Assembly (NCBI GenBank): GCA_002307715.1
Contig: DBUA01000012.1
Span: 1-22,232 of the forward strand
Direction: 5' to 3'
Source: Candidatus Moranbacteria bacterium UBA1302
Lineage (GTDB): Bacteria; Patescibacteriota; Minisyncoccia; Moranbacterales; UBA1568
Length of the DNA stretch: 22,232 bases
The notes beneath the pieces were generated by a model. The model ran no database searches. It had not been told where the DNA came from and was given only the letters and a program-made list of their open reading frames with translations. Below are positions 1 to 7,560 of this stretch, in pieces. The position numbers and the translations under genes are program-made. The stretch's first letter is position 1. Each line of letters starts with the position of its first letter.

Positions 1-804
1 GAGCGCGGCGCTATCGATCCGCGCGATTTTTCATTCATTCCAGCGCGTTTCCGATTTGATCTCGCTATCGTTATCGGCAGCCCCGACAAGGAATCTCTCG
101 GTAAGGTCTTTGAGGATAATCCTGATATCTTCTACGAAATACCTATCGTCAACATCGATAACCATTCCGAAAACGAACTCTTTGGCCAAATCAATCTTGT
201 CGATATCACCGCCTCATCAAGTGCAGAAATACTCGCTAATGCGCTTGAAGGCGCTGCAGTCGGACTCGTCGATGAACGAGTAAGCGAAGGCTTGCTCGCA
301 GGCATCATCGCTGCGACCGAAAGCTTTCAGAAAAAAAATACTACTCCGAAAGCCCTCCGTGTCGCATCGCACCTCATGGGCATGGGAGCCGATCAGCAAC
401 GCATCGTCCATGAGCTCTACAAAATGCAACCGCTACACCTACTCAAGCTCTGGGGCCGAGCTATGGCACAAGCGAAATGGGATGAAAATCTCAAGCTTAT
501 CTGGACTCCCATCAGCATCGAAGACCTCGTGCAATCTCGTTCACGAAATGAAGACTTGCCCATCATACTAGAAAAGATACGTGGAAGTTATGCCGCCGCA
601 TCTATTTGCATGATTATCCATCCGGAAACAGCCACGACCGTCAGCGGCCTCGTAAAGGCATCTTCACATGAATCGCTCGCTTCTTTCGCAGAACGTATCG
701 GCAATTGCGAATGGTGTGGCGACATGCTGCGATTTACTATCGTAGCCGCCAACAATGACGAAGCGGAACATATCATCTTAGAAAAACTCACGCACGCATC
801 GTAA
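1..804 (+). CDS. DHH-family phosphoesterase-like protein (5' end outside window)
   Basis: The frame is open from the first base to a TAA at 802-804, so the N-terminus lies upstream; 267 residues are visible. The stretch IVNIDNHSEN, followed by FGQINLVD and then ASSSAEIL, matches the DHH motif region and following strand of NrnA/RecJ-like DHH phosphoesterases (nanoRNase or pAp phosphatase type), which cleave short nucleotides or phosphoesters with Mn2+. The segment GLLAGIIAATESF fits the later part of the DHH domain. In most members the motif reads D-H-H; here it reads D-N-H (Asn codon 160-162). Whether this abolishes activity or is a lineage variant cannot be seen. The C-terminal 100 residues would be the DHHA1-like substrate domain, but no GGGH motif is evident. 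The gene is followed directly by a terminator. Confidence 0.72.
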   Translation, partial: ERGAIDPRDFSFIPARFRFDLAIVIGSPDKESLGKVFEDNPDIFYEIPIVNIDNHSENELFGQINLVDITASSSAEILANALEGAAVGLVDERVSEGLLAGIIAATESFQKKNTTPKALRVASHLMGMGADQQRIVHELYKMQPLHLLKLWGRAMAQAKWDENLKLIWTPISIEDLVQSRSRNEDLPIILEKIRGSYAAASICMIIHPETATTVSGLVKASSHESLASFAERIGNCEWCGDMLRFTIVAANNDEAEHIILEKLTHAS

Positions 805-811
805 AGAATCA

Positions 812-837
812 AAAAAGGCGCCGGCGGGCGTCTTTTT
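812..837 (+). terminator. Rho-independent terminator after the DHH gene
   Basis: An 11-bp stem (812-822 with 827-837, one G-T wobble) closes a GGCG loop, and the 3' arm ends in five Ts. It begins 8 bases after the stop codon. The stem is flanked by an A-run on the other side, so it could also work on the opposite strand. Confidence 0.8.
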
Positions 838-840
838 GCT

Positions 841-869
841 TTTCCAAAACACTGAGACTGCGCTACAAT
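841..869 (+). promoter_or_regulatory. Putative promoter of the tandem pilB gene
   Basis: TACAAT at 864-869 follows TTTCCA at 841-846 with a 17-bp spacer. The -35 is weak, but the -10 is the same hexamer found ahead of several other genes here. It lies 40 bp before the ATG and just after the upstream terminator. Confidence 0.5.
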
Positions 870-909
870 ACAGACAGTCGGCAGCGATACGAAATACAAA
901 AAATACCCT

Positions 910-3900
910 ATGGTCAAGCTTACTCATCAAGCCATCGTTCAAGATGATGCAAAAAGCCGAAAAGCCGACGAAACCATGCATAAGATGGAACAGGCTTCCA
1001 TCGAAGAAGCAGCATTCCGTTTAGCAGCAAAAAATGGCTTGCCCTATATCGACCTTGCGCTCTATCCCGTTGAAACCGATGACCTTGTCCTCATACCGGA
1101 ATCCGATGCGAAACGTCTCGGAATAGTGCTATTCCAAAGAAAAGGCGCGGCGGCAAATGTCGCAATGACAAATCCAGCCGATACGCAAGCTCTTGCCTAT
1201 CTTCAAGATCTCGCTTCCCAGAAAGGCTGGCAAATATCGATCTATGCCGTTTCGCAGCCGGGCATCGAACACGCCTGGAGAAACTATTCGCATAGAACGC
1301 TCATCGACAATCTCGATCTTGTTCGTGTTTCGCTCAGTGGCGAGGATTTGAATCGATTTGAATCCGATTTTGGAGAACTCATGCATCTCCATGAAGACAG
1401 CCCCATCACCGCTTCACGAGCTATGGAGGTCATACTTGCCGGTGCCAACAAGCTCGATGCGAGCGATATCCATTTGGAACCATCCGAAGAAAACGTCCGC
1501 TTACGCTATCGCATAGACGGAGTATTGCAAGACATAGGGACATTGCCGAATGACATCTATCACCTGCTCGTTTCACGCATCAAAATGATCAGCAAGATGC
1601 GTATCAATATCAGGGACAAGGCTCAAGACGGGCATTTCTTTATCAATCTTAATCAAAGCCGTATCGATATACGCGTCAATATCATTCCTGGGAAATACGG
1701 CGAAAGCGTTAACATGCGCTTATTATCCAATGATGATATCGTCACATCCATAACCGATCTCGGTCTTCGCGGTCGCGCTTACGATGAAGTCTTAAGGCAA
1801 ATTGAAAAACCGAGCGGCATCATCCTTAATACAGGACCGACTGGATCAGGAAAAACGACAACTCTGTATAGCATACTCGCGAAACTCAATACTCCAGAGA
1901 CAAAGATCATTACTGTGGAAGATCCTATCGAATATTCGCTCCCCGGCATCGTGCAGACCGAGGTCTCAAAAGATAAGGCATACACATTCGCCACAGCGCT
2001 CCGAGCAATCGTTCGGCAAGACCCGGATATCCTTCTCGTCGGAGAAATCCGTGATGATGAGACAGCTGATATAGCCATAAACGCAGCGCTGACAGGACAT
2101 CTCGTACTTTCTACGCTCCATGCCAATAGCGCAGCTGCCGCTATACCGAGGCTCATCGAACTCGGTGTCCGCCCGTCACTCATTACGGCTTCGCTCAATA
2201 TTATGATAGCCCAACGGCTCGTCAGAAAACTGTGCCCTCATTGCAAAGAATCCTATCGTCCTGCAAAAGAAACTCTTGATTCCATAGTAAAACTCATCAC
2301 TATCATATCGCCGAAAGCGAATGTTTCACTGCCACAAGACACTGAGACTCTTTGGAAAGCTGTCGGGTGTCCAAAATGTCATTTCACAGGCTATCGCGGG
2401 CGTATCGGTATCTTCGAGATTCTCACAATGAATCAGGGCATCATCGAACTGATCAACAACGGAGGCACCGAACAAGACATCTTCAAAATGGCTCTTGAAG
2501 ATGGCATGATTACCATGACTCAGGACGGCATCCTCAAGACGCTTGAAGGAATCACTACATTAGAAGAAGTCTCACGTGTCGCCAACCAGACCGATATTCT
2601 CCAAAATATCTATCTTGAACTCATGCAAAGCGATCTCTCACGAAGTGCCTTTGTTTCCGAGGAGCTTTATACCGCAGCAAAAAACCATCTTTCAAGCCTC
2701 AAAGCGTTCGCTGAATACGCTCTGACAACAAATTCGCAGACTCGTCTCCAAGCGATATTCGCCGCCGCCATATCTCTCCATGCAAGTGATATCCATGTTG
2801 AACCGACTGATAAGATTTTTGATGTTCGTCTCCGTATTGATGGCATCCTCCAATCCATCGCGCAATTTCCAATCAATGAGTATCCGAGTTTCATTGGCGA
2901 AATAAAGACTCTCGCCGGACTTAAAACGAACGAACGGGCAGGCATAGCCGATAATCGTTTCTCCATCACGCTTGAAAAATCCGAAGATGGGACGCTAGAT
3001 GCCAAAATAGATGTCCGCCTTTCCATCATCTCCGGCGGATTCGGCGAAACAGCCGTCATGCGACTCCTCAACCAAGGAACATCGCACCTCGATCTCACGG
3101 CTCTCAACATCCGCAAAGAAAACCTCACTAAGATTCTTCGGGCTATCGATAAACCGAGCGGCATCATCCTTAATACGGGACCGACTGGATCAGGGAAAAC
3201 GACAACTCTGTATAGCATACTCGCGAAACTCAATACTCCAGAGACAAAGATCATTACTGTGGAAGATCCTATCGAATACCAGATGCCTGGTCTCTTGCAA
3301 ACTCAAGTGAACGAAAATGAGGGCTATTCTTTCTCCACAGCGCTCCGATCGCTCTTGCGGCAAAATCCGGACATCATGATGATCGGCGAAATCCGCGACG
3401 ACGAAACAGCGCAAATAGCAGTCCAGGCAGCAAGCACGGGCCATCTCGTACTTTCTACGCTCCATGCCAATAGCGCAGCCGGCACTGTCTCGCGCATACT
3501 CAAAATGGGAGTTTCTGGCGACGACCTCGCCAACGCAGGCAACCTTTTCATCGCCCAACGGCTTGTCCGACGTATCTGTCCTGCATGCAAAAAGGAATAT
3601 CCTCCAACCGATGAAGAAAAAAACATCGTTGACTCCGTCCTCTCAACCATATCAAACCGTTCAGGAGTCTCGATTCCGGAACAATACACTCTATCAAAAG
3701 GAGCTGGGTGCAACGCATGTAACGGTACCGGCTATTCAGGACAGCTTATGGTTTCTGAAGCTCTCCCGGTAGACAACGACATTCGAGATCTCATATCCCG
3801 TAATGCTCTCACTCATGAATTGGAAGAAAAGGCGAGAGAAAATGGCATGATAACGCTCACTCAAGACGGAATTCTTGCGGCTATTGAAGGGCGGACAACA

Positions 3901-3933
3901 CTAGAAGAAGTAAGACGCGTAACTGAACTCTGA
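910..3933 (+). CDS. pilB: Tandem PilB/GspE-type secretion ATPase (two modules in one chain)
   Basis: 1007 residues, about twice the usual 500-600 of PilB/GspE, the cytoplasmic hexameric ATPase that drives type IV pilus extension or type II secretion. Residues about 15-130 look like the N-terminal MshEN/T2SSE_N domain. Module 1 has the N2 motif ASDIHLEP (184-191), Walker A GPTGSGKT (309-316), Asp box VEDPIEY (336-342), Walker B ILLVGE (374-379), His box LSTLHAN (400-406) and a tetracysteine site (C442, C445, C487, C490). Module 2 repeats this: ASDIHVEP (625-632), Walker A 757-764, Walker B near 822-827, His box 848-854, and C890, C893, C934, C937. Both copies keep all key residues, so both may hydrolyse ATP. 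Module 2 lacks the MshEN domain. No other pilus gene is in the window. The first ATG (910) is used; an ATG at 976 is possible but would cut into the N-domain. Confidence 0.9.
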   Translation: MVKLTHQAIVQDDAKSRKADETMHKMEQASIEEAAFRLAAKNGLPYIDLALYPVETDDLVLIPESDAKRLGIVLFQRKGAAANVAMTNPADTQALAYLQDLASQKGWQISIYAVSQPGIEHAWRNYSHRTLIDNLDLVRVSLSGEDLNRFESDFGELMHLHEDSPITASRAMEVILAGANKLDASDIHLEPSEENVRLRYRIDGVLQDIGTLPNDIYHLLVSRIKMISKMRINIRDKAQDGHFFINLNQSRIDIRVNIIPGKYGESVNMRLLSNDDIVTSITDLGLRGRAYDEVLRQIEKPSGIILNTGPTGSGKTTTLYSILAKLNTPETKIITVEDPIEYSLPGIVQTEVSKDKAYTFATALRAIVRQDPDILLVGEIRDDETADIAINAALTGHLVLSTLHANSAAAAIPRLIELGVRPSLITASLNIMIAQRLVRKLCPHCKESYRPAKETLDSIVKLITIISPKANVSLPQDTETLWKAVGCPKCHFTGYRGRIGIFEILTMNQGIIELINNGGTEQDIFKMALEDGMITMTQDGILKTLEGITTLEEVSRVANQTDILQNIYLELMQSDLSRSAFVSEELYTAAKNHLSSLKAFAEYALTTNSQTRLQAIFAAAISLHASDIHVEPTDKIFDVRLRIDGILQSIAQFPINEYPSFIGEIKTLAGLKTNERAGIADNRFSITLEKSEDGTLDAKIDVRLSIISGGFGETAVMRLLNQGTSHLDLTALNIRKENLTKILRAIDKPSGIILNTGPTGSGKTTTLYSILAKLNTPETKIITVEDPIEYQMPGLLQTQVNENEGYSFSTALRSLLRQNPDIMMIGEIRDDETAQIAVQAASTGHLVLSTLHANSAAGTVSRILKMGVSGDDLANAGNLFIAQRLVRRICPACKKEYPPTDEEKNIVDSVLSTISNRSGVSIPEQYTLSKGAGCNACNGTGYSGQLMVSEALPVDNDIRDLISRNALTHELEEKARENGMITLTQDGILAAIEGRTTLEEVRRVTEL
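1807..1934 (+). repeat. Near-identical DNA repeat inside pilB, copy 1
   Basis: Bases 1807-1934 match 3151-3278 at 126 of 128 positions, both differences synonymous. It encodes the Walker A to Asp-box segment (residues 300-342). Flanking DNA of the two modules is much more diverged. A second exact patch of 38 bases lies at 2098-2135 and 3442-3479. Confidence 0.9.
3151..3278 (+). repeat. Near-identical DNA repeat inside pilB, copy 2
   Basis: Partner of 1807-1934, at a constant offset of 1344 bases, which also holds for the 2098-2135/3442-3479 patch and for the GCCCAACGGCT stretch at 2209/3553. It encodes residues 748-790 of module 2. Confidence 0.9.
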
Positions 3934-3946
3934 AAACCGATGCCAT

Positions 3947-3981
3947 AAAAACCCCTTGTCCAGTATGAACAAGGGGTTTTT
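3947..3981. terminator. Bidirectional Rho-independent terminator between pilB and the ncRNA
   Basis: A perfect 13-bp stem (3947-3959 with 3969-3981) closes a 9-base loop. The arms begin with five As and end with five Ts, so transcripts from either side meet a stem plus U-run. It would end pilB on the plus strand and the proposed ncRNA on the minus strand. Confidence 0.9.
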
Positions 3982-4188
3982 GTCGTGCCTGCTTCAGCTG
4001 TAGACAAACTCGCACATTAGGAGCGCGAGAGAAGGAGCGGCGTCGAGGTATAGCGCAGCCGAAACCACCCTACCCGATCTTGGCAGCCGTTCCCGTATTG
4101 AGGACAAAAGATAGGAATCCCCAATTGTCTACAGGTGAAGCAGTCGGATGGACCGCTCCACTTAGCCTCCATCCTTTTTTCAAGACGA
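3947..4188 (-). ncRNA. Unassigned structured ncRNA (about 240 nt)
   Basis: No convincing ORF lies here, yet the sequence folds. On the minus strand a near-consensus promoter (4223-4195) is followed by a 5' hairpin (4174-4168 with 4152-4146), then a 19-base closing helix P1 (4143-4125 with 4007-3989, one mismatch). Inside P1 are three arms: A (4124-4118 with 4104-4098, stacked directly on P1), B (4093-4086 with 4041-4034, extended by 4077-4071 with 4050-4043 and one bulge) and C (4029-4025 with 4013-4009, one base from P1). The result is a compact four-way junction, ended by the terminator at 3947-3981. I found no conserved core of tmRNA, RNase P RNA or SRP RNA; 6S RNA is not excluded because its conservation is mainly structural. 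The minus strand is chosen because of the promoter. One helix has a wobble that favours each strand, so pairing alone does not decide. Confidence 0.6.
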
Positions 4189-4194
4189 CTTTTG

Positions 4195-4223
4195 ATGATA
4201 GCATAGCTTTGTTTTTTTGTCAA
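4195..4223 (-). promoter_or_regulatory. Strong sigma-70-type promoter of the ncRNA
   Basis: On the minus strand TTGACA (4223-4218) and TATCAT (4200-4195) are separated by exactly 17 bp. The -35 is perfect and the -10 has one mismatch, making this the best promoter in the window. Start of transcription is expected near 4188. Confidence 0.75.
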
Positions 4224-4236
4224 GAAGTGCTACAAT
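4208..4236 (+). promoter_or_regulatory. Putative ruvB promoter
   Basis: TACAAT at 4231-4236 has a weak TTGTTT at 4209-4214 (16-bp spacer). It overlaps the divergent ncRNA promoter, so the two could interfere. The leader to the ruvB ATG would be about 45 bases. Confidence 0.45.
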
Positions 4237-4287
4237 TCATTTACATTAGTTGACTGTTTTTCCCTTATATAAGCCACCGAAAACGAT

Positions 4288-5298
4288 ATGATTACAACAG
4301 GAAACGACACCATCGAAGAACAGACACTCGATAATACCTTGCGCCCACAAAGCTTCGGTGACTACATCGGCCAAGAAAAAATTAAACGTAATCTTGATAT
4401 ATTCATCCAGGCCGCCAAAAAACGCGGGGAAACCATTGATCACGTGCTTCTTTATGGACCAGCAGGACTCGGAAAAACAACTCTCGCCAATATTATCGCA
4501 AAAGAGATGGGCGTCAGTATCAAAACTACTTCCGGTCCAGCTATTGAAAAAGTCGGTGATCTCGGATCCATACTTACGAATCTCGATGATGGTGATGTGC
4601 TCTTTATCGACGAAATTCATCGACTCAACAAAATGATTGAAGAAGTCCTTTATCCAGCCATGGAAGATTACAAACTCGATATCATCATAGGTAAAGGGCC
4701 TGCTGCTCGCACTATCCAGCTTGACCTGCCTCGCTTCACGCTGATCGGAGCGACTACTCGGCTTGGAGCGCTTTCAAACCCCCTACGAAACCGCTTCGGA
4801 TCAACCCATCGCTTGGAATTCTATACCACCGAAGAAATTGAAAAGATTGTCACGCGATCATCAAGCATCCTTGGTATCGGCATTGATGCAGCCGGAGCGA
4901 AAGCCGTAGCCACCTCAAGTCGACAAACACCTCGTGTCGCGAACCGTATTCTCAAGCGTGTCCGCGATTACGCTCAAATCCATGATGCCGATATTATCAC
5001 TGAACCGATAGCTCGCGAAGCGCTCTCGCTTTACGAAATCGACCGCCTCGGTCTCGAACCGACCGATCGTCACATACTCCATTCAATCATCGAGAAATTC
5101 AAAGGTGGCCCTGCCGGATTGCAAGCCGTAGCCGCTGTTACTGGCGAAGAAATCCAAACCATCGAGGATGTCTATGAACCTTATCTTATTCAGCTCGGTT
5201 TTCTAGCACGCACGCCACGTGGCCGAGTCGTCACTCCAGCCGCCTATAAACATCTCGGCCTCGATGTTCCAGAACACCACGAAGACAAGCTGCTCTGA
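4288..5298 (+). CDS. ruvB: Holliday junction branch migration helicase subunit RuvB
   Basis: 336 residues, the usual RuvB length. RuvB is the AAA+ motor that, with RuvA, moves Holliday junctions during recombination repair. Visible are LRPQSFGDYIGQ (18-29), Walker A GPAGLGKT (57-64), Walker B LFIDEIHR (105-112), the sensor segment GATTRLGALSNPLRNRFG, the sensor-2-like RQTPRVANRILKRVRDYA and the C-terminal winged helix ending in RTPRGRVVT. The family's key residues appear intact. ruvA is not adjacent or elsewhere in the window; ruvC lies 1.7 kb downstream after yebC, a loosened form of the common yebC-ruvCAB cluster. No Shine-Dalgarno sequence precedes the ATG. Confidence 0.97.
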   Translation: MITTGNDTIEEQTLDNTLRPQSFGDYIGQEKIKRNLDIFIQAAKKRGETIDHVLLYGPAGLGKTTLANIIAKEMGVSIKTTSGPAIEKVGDLGSILTNLDDGDVLFIDEIHRLNKMIEEVLYPAMEDYKLDIIIGKGPAARTIQLDLPRFTLIGATTRLGALSNPLRNRFGSTHRLEFYTTEEIEKIVTRSSSILGIGIDAAGAKAVATSSRQTPRVANRILKRVRDYAQIHDADIITEPIAREALSLYEIDRLGLEPTDRHILHSIIEKFKGGPAGLQAVAAVTGEEIQTIEDVYEPYLIQLGFLARTPRGRVVTPAAYKHLGLDVPEHHEDKLL

Positions 5299-5304
5299 AC
5301 CGTT

Positions 5305-5333
5305 TTGGAAGAAGCTGCTGCTAGTGTTACAAT
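5305..5333 (+). promoter_or_regulatory. Promoter of the small membrane protein/PH-domain pair
   Basis: TTGGAA (5305-5310), a 17-bp spacer and TACAAT (5328-5333). This decides the downstream start: a TTG start at 5305 would sit inside the -35, so the ATG at 5365 is preferred. Confidence 0.65.
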
Positions 5334-5364
5334 AAAAGACAAGGTCACATACTTATATATCATT

Positions 5365-5589
5365 ATGAAAGCTGTTTTCGGGCTACTATACGCAGTTCTT
5401 TTTTTCGGATACATCGTTACGGCGCTCTTCATTTTCTATCACATTGTCCGCTACTCCATAAATCGAGTAGCGATGATTTTCGGAGCATCGCTCTTCATCA
5501 TCGTACTCGGCATATTGCTTGTTTCAAACGCTGTCATATTCTTTTCTCTGCCCATAGACGCTTTTATTCCGAAAAATACCTGGTTTTAA
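5365..5589 (+). CDS. Small two-helix membrane protein, unknown function
   Basis: 74 residues, almost entirely hydrophobic: one helix at about 4-27, a short basic loop (HIVRYSINR), and a second helix at about 36-60, ending in FIPKNTWF. I do not recognise a family. The start is the ATG at 5365, preceded by ATATCATT and a promoter about 32 bp upstream, rather than an upstream TTG. The stop is 9 bases before the start of the PH-domain gene, so the two are probably co-transcribed and both act in the membrane. Confidence 0.7.
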   Translation: MKAVFGLLYAVLFFGYIVTALFIFYHIVRYSINRVAMIFGASLFIIVLGILLVSNAVIFFSLPIDAFIPKNTWF

Positions 5590-5598
5590 CGATGCATT

Positions 5599-6168
5599 AT
5601 GTCAAATCAATATCGATTCAAAGGACAGCATGAAGATGAAGACATTGTCCGCGTCATCCATCGTCATTGGTTCAATATTTCCTCGCATCTTATCATCGTA
5701 TTCTTTGCATCTTTTTTTCTTGTCGGCAGCATATTCGCCATGACGACATTCTTCCCTGATGCCGTAGACGCGAATGCTCTGAGCTTCTTCCTCTTCGTAG
5801 AGAATACGTTCTTCATTTTCATTTGGCTTTTCAGCTTCCTTGTTTGGATCGATTACTATTTCGATGTTTGGATCGTCACGACTGAACGTATCGTGAATAT
5901 CGAGCAAAAAGGACTGTTCGTGCGACGCATAAGCGAACTCAACTTTGCTCGTGTACAAGACGTTTCGGCTGAAGTCAACGGCTTCATTCCAACCATCATG
6001 GACTACGGCGATGTCACCGTCCAAACGGCCGGCGAAGAAGAAAACTTCATATTTCGCCAAGTTTCGGACCCATATGCCATCAAAGACCTCATCATGAAAC
6101 TTTCGCGTAACAATAACGAAGATATCTTTAGGCGTTTTTCAGAAAGCCTTGTAGGACGAAAAGCTTGA
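5599..6168 (+). CDS. Membrane protein with a bacterial PH (YdbS-like) domain
   Basis: 189 residues. A short acidic N-terminus is followed by two membrane helices (about 30-52 and 62-85) and then a cytoplasmic domain starting DYYFDVWIVTTERIVNIEQKG, the typical opening of bacterial PH domains of the YdbS/DUF304 type. The later part, VQDVSAEVNGFIPTIMDYGDVTVQTAG, has the family's usual strand pattern. Molecular function of these proteins is poorly known; membrane-associated binding is only inferred. It follows the small membrane protein by 9 bases. The yebC promoter overlaps its 3' end. Confidence 0.8.
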   Translation: MSNQYRFKGQHEDEDIVRVIHRHWFNISSHLIIVFFASFFLVGSIFAMTTFFPDAVDANALSFFLFVENTFFIFIWLFSFLVWIDYYFDVWIVTTERIVNIEQKGLFVRRISELNFARVQDVSAEVNGFIPTIMDYGDVTVQTAGEEENFIFRQVSDPYAIKDLIMKLSRNNNEDIFRRFSESLVGRKA

Positions 6169-6192
6169 TTCTCTCGAAAAAATCAGTACAAT
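6165..6192 (+). promoter_or_regulatory. yebC promoter
   Basis: TTGATT (6165-6170), a 16-bp spacer and TACAAT (6187-6192). The -35 begins within the last codons of the preceding gene. The leader to the yebC ATG is about 55 bases. Confidence 0.6.
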
Positions 6193-6254
6193 AGATGTGT
6201 TCCGGCGATTACTGATACGCAGGAAATCCATCAACCTTTTATCAAAAACCGCTT

Positions 6255-6971
6255 ATGTCAGGACACAATAAATGGTCAGGAATCAAACATCGGAAAGAGG
6301 CACAAGACAACAAACGGGCGGCTGTTTTTACGAAATTCGGCCGACTCATCACTATCGCCGCTCGTGAAGGCGCCGATCCGGATATGAACTTCAAACTCCG
6401 TCTAGCTATCGATACCGCTCGTAGCTTCAATATGCCGAAAGACAACATCGAACGAGCCATCAAAGCTGGAGCCGGAATAGGAAAAGATGGTGTGCAAATC
6501 GAAGAAGTGCTCTACGAAGCCTATGGCCCTGGACAAGTCGCATTGCTCATTGAAGGCTTAACGGATAATAAAAATCGAACCGTCAGCGAAGTAAAATCAT
6601 TGCTTACCAAAAATGGAGGTAAATTCGTCCCTTCTGGATCGGTCTCGTTTATGTTTAACCGCTCCGGTGTCATCGTCTTTTCGCTCGAGAAACACTCCGC
6701 CGAAAAACTCGAGACAGAAGCCATCGAATCAGGCGCTGACGATTTTCGCATCGAAGACGACGTCTTCCTCGTCATAACAAAACCAGAAGATCTCCAGGCC
6801 GTTCGAACTTATTTTGAAAAAAATAATCTGGTTCCAGAATCCGCCGAACTCGGGTATCTTCCAAACCAATCAGTGGAGCTTTCTGAAATAGATATCGAGA
6901 AATACCAAAAACTCAAAGAATTGCTCGAAGATCACCAGGATATCCAAGCTGTTTGGGATAATCTCCGCTAA
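6255..6971 (+). CDS. yebC: YebC/TACO1-family protein
   Basis: 238 residues, the normal length. It opens with the family signature MSGHNKWSGIKHRKEAQD and continues with KFGRLITIAAREG, NMPKDNIERAIKAG and YEAYGPGQVALLIE. Older annotation calls these DNA-binding transcriptional regulators; work on bacterial YebC and mitochondrial TACO1 points to a role in translation, especially through proline-rich stretches. The adjacent ruvC, 51 bases downstream, repeats the widespread yebC-ruvC linkage. It has its own promoter; the ATG is preceded by AAAACCGCTT with no Shine-Dalgarno sequence. Confidence 0.96.
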   Translation: MSGHNKWSGIKHRKEAQDNKRAAVFTKFGRLITIAAREGADPDMNFKLRLAIDTARSFNMPKDNIERAIKAGAGIGKDGVQIEEVLYEAYGPGQVALLIEGLTDNKNRTVSEVKSLLTKNGGKFVPSGSVSFMFNRSGVIVFSLEKHSAEKLETEAIESGADDFRIEDDVFLVITKPEDLQAVRTYFEKNNLVPESAELGYLPNQSVELSEIDIEKYQKLKELLEDHQDIQAVWDNLR

Positions 6972-7022
6972 GCATGGTCGTTGCCGTACGAAGACGCGCT
7001 ACGGCCCCTCCCACGTCTTCCT

Positions 7023-7514
7023 ATGCGTATCATCGGCATCGATCCTGGCACAGCAACTGTCGGTTGGGGTATCACAGATAGCGACAACGGAGAAATAACC
7101 GTAGTCAGCTTCGGTCATATTTCAACATCGAAAAATCTTCCTCTCGAAAAACGTCTTCTTGAAATAGCGGATGATATCCGGGCACTCTTAGAGAAGTTTC
7201 AACCACAAGAAGCTTCCGTTGAAGAACTTTTCTTTTTTAACAATCAAAAAACAGCCATTGCCGTAGCCCAAGCTCGTGGCGTCATACTCTTGACTTTAGA
7301 GCGTTTTGGTGTTAGAATAGGAAGTTATACACCATTACAAGTCAAACAAGCTCTCACAAATTACGGCCGCGCCGATAAGCAGCAAGTACAAACAATGGTA
7401 AAAGTCATCCTCAAGCTTTCAACTATCCCAAAACCGGATGATGCTGCCGATGCTCTCGCTCTTGCTATATGTCATACTCATCGTCGTAAAATAGAAGCCA
7501 TTCTCGAATCCTGA
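7023..7514 (+). CDS. ruvC: Crossover junction endodeoxyribonuclease RuvC
   Basis: 163 residues with the ATG at 7023, giving the canonical N-terminus MRIIGIDPGT. RuvC is a dimeric RNase-H-fold nuclease that cuts Holliday junctions symmetrically. Acidic active-site residues are visible: D7 (IDPG), E67 (VEELFF), and D140/D143 in KPDDAADALA. The motif YGRADKQQV is also typical. A longer reading from a TTG at 6981 adds 14 unrelated residues and is less likely. It is probably read from the yebC promoter; ruvA does not follow. Confidence 0.95.
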   Translation: MRIIGIDPGTATVGWGITDSDNGEITVVSFGHISTSKNLPLEKRLLEIADDIRALLEKFQPQEASVEELFFFNNQKTAIAVAQARGVILLTLERFGVRIGSYTPLQVKQALTNYGRADKQQVQTMVKVILKLSTIPKPDDAADALALAICHTHRRKIEAILES

Positions 7515-7560
7515 CGTTAGAATCAATCCCACCGGGCGATATCACATTAACTCTCTGGCT

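Noticed and set aside
1779..2198. Long antisense ORFs within pilB (1779-2198, 2667-3254, 3190-3558, 3324-3713)
   Set aside because: They lie opposite conserved ATPase motifs. Two share sequence only because the sense strand is repeated.
3989..4181. Plus-strand ncRNA ending in the hairpin 4146-4174 followed by six Ts
   Set aside because: The hairpin and T-run look like a terminator, but no plus-strand promoter fits between the pilB terminator and the closing helix, while the minus strand has a near-consensus one. Kept as an alternative.
3947..4188. Assigning the ncRNA to tmRNA, RNase P RNA or SRP RNA
   Set aside because: No tRNA-like T-arm or CCA end, no RNase P core sequence and no GGAA-loop/GCAG motif of SRP RNA was found on either strand.
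4017..4223. Minus-strand ORF of 68 codons in the pilB-ruvB gap
   Set aside because: Its start codon falls inside the -35 box of a strong promoter, so the reading frame would begin upstream of the transcript; the protein has no recognisable features and the region folds as RNA.
5305..5364. TTG start for the small membrane protein
   Set aside because: The TTG is the -35 of a well-spaced promoter, and the added residues are polar and unlike the membrane segment.
6981..7022. TTG start for ruvC
   Set aside because: RuvC proteins begin a few residues before the IDPGT motif, which the ATG at 7023 provides.
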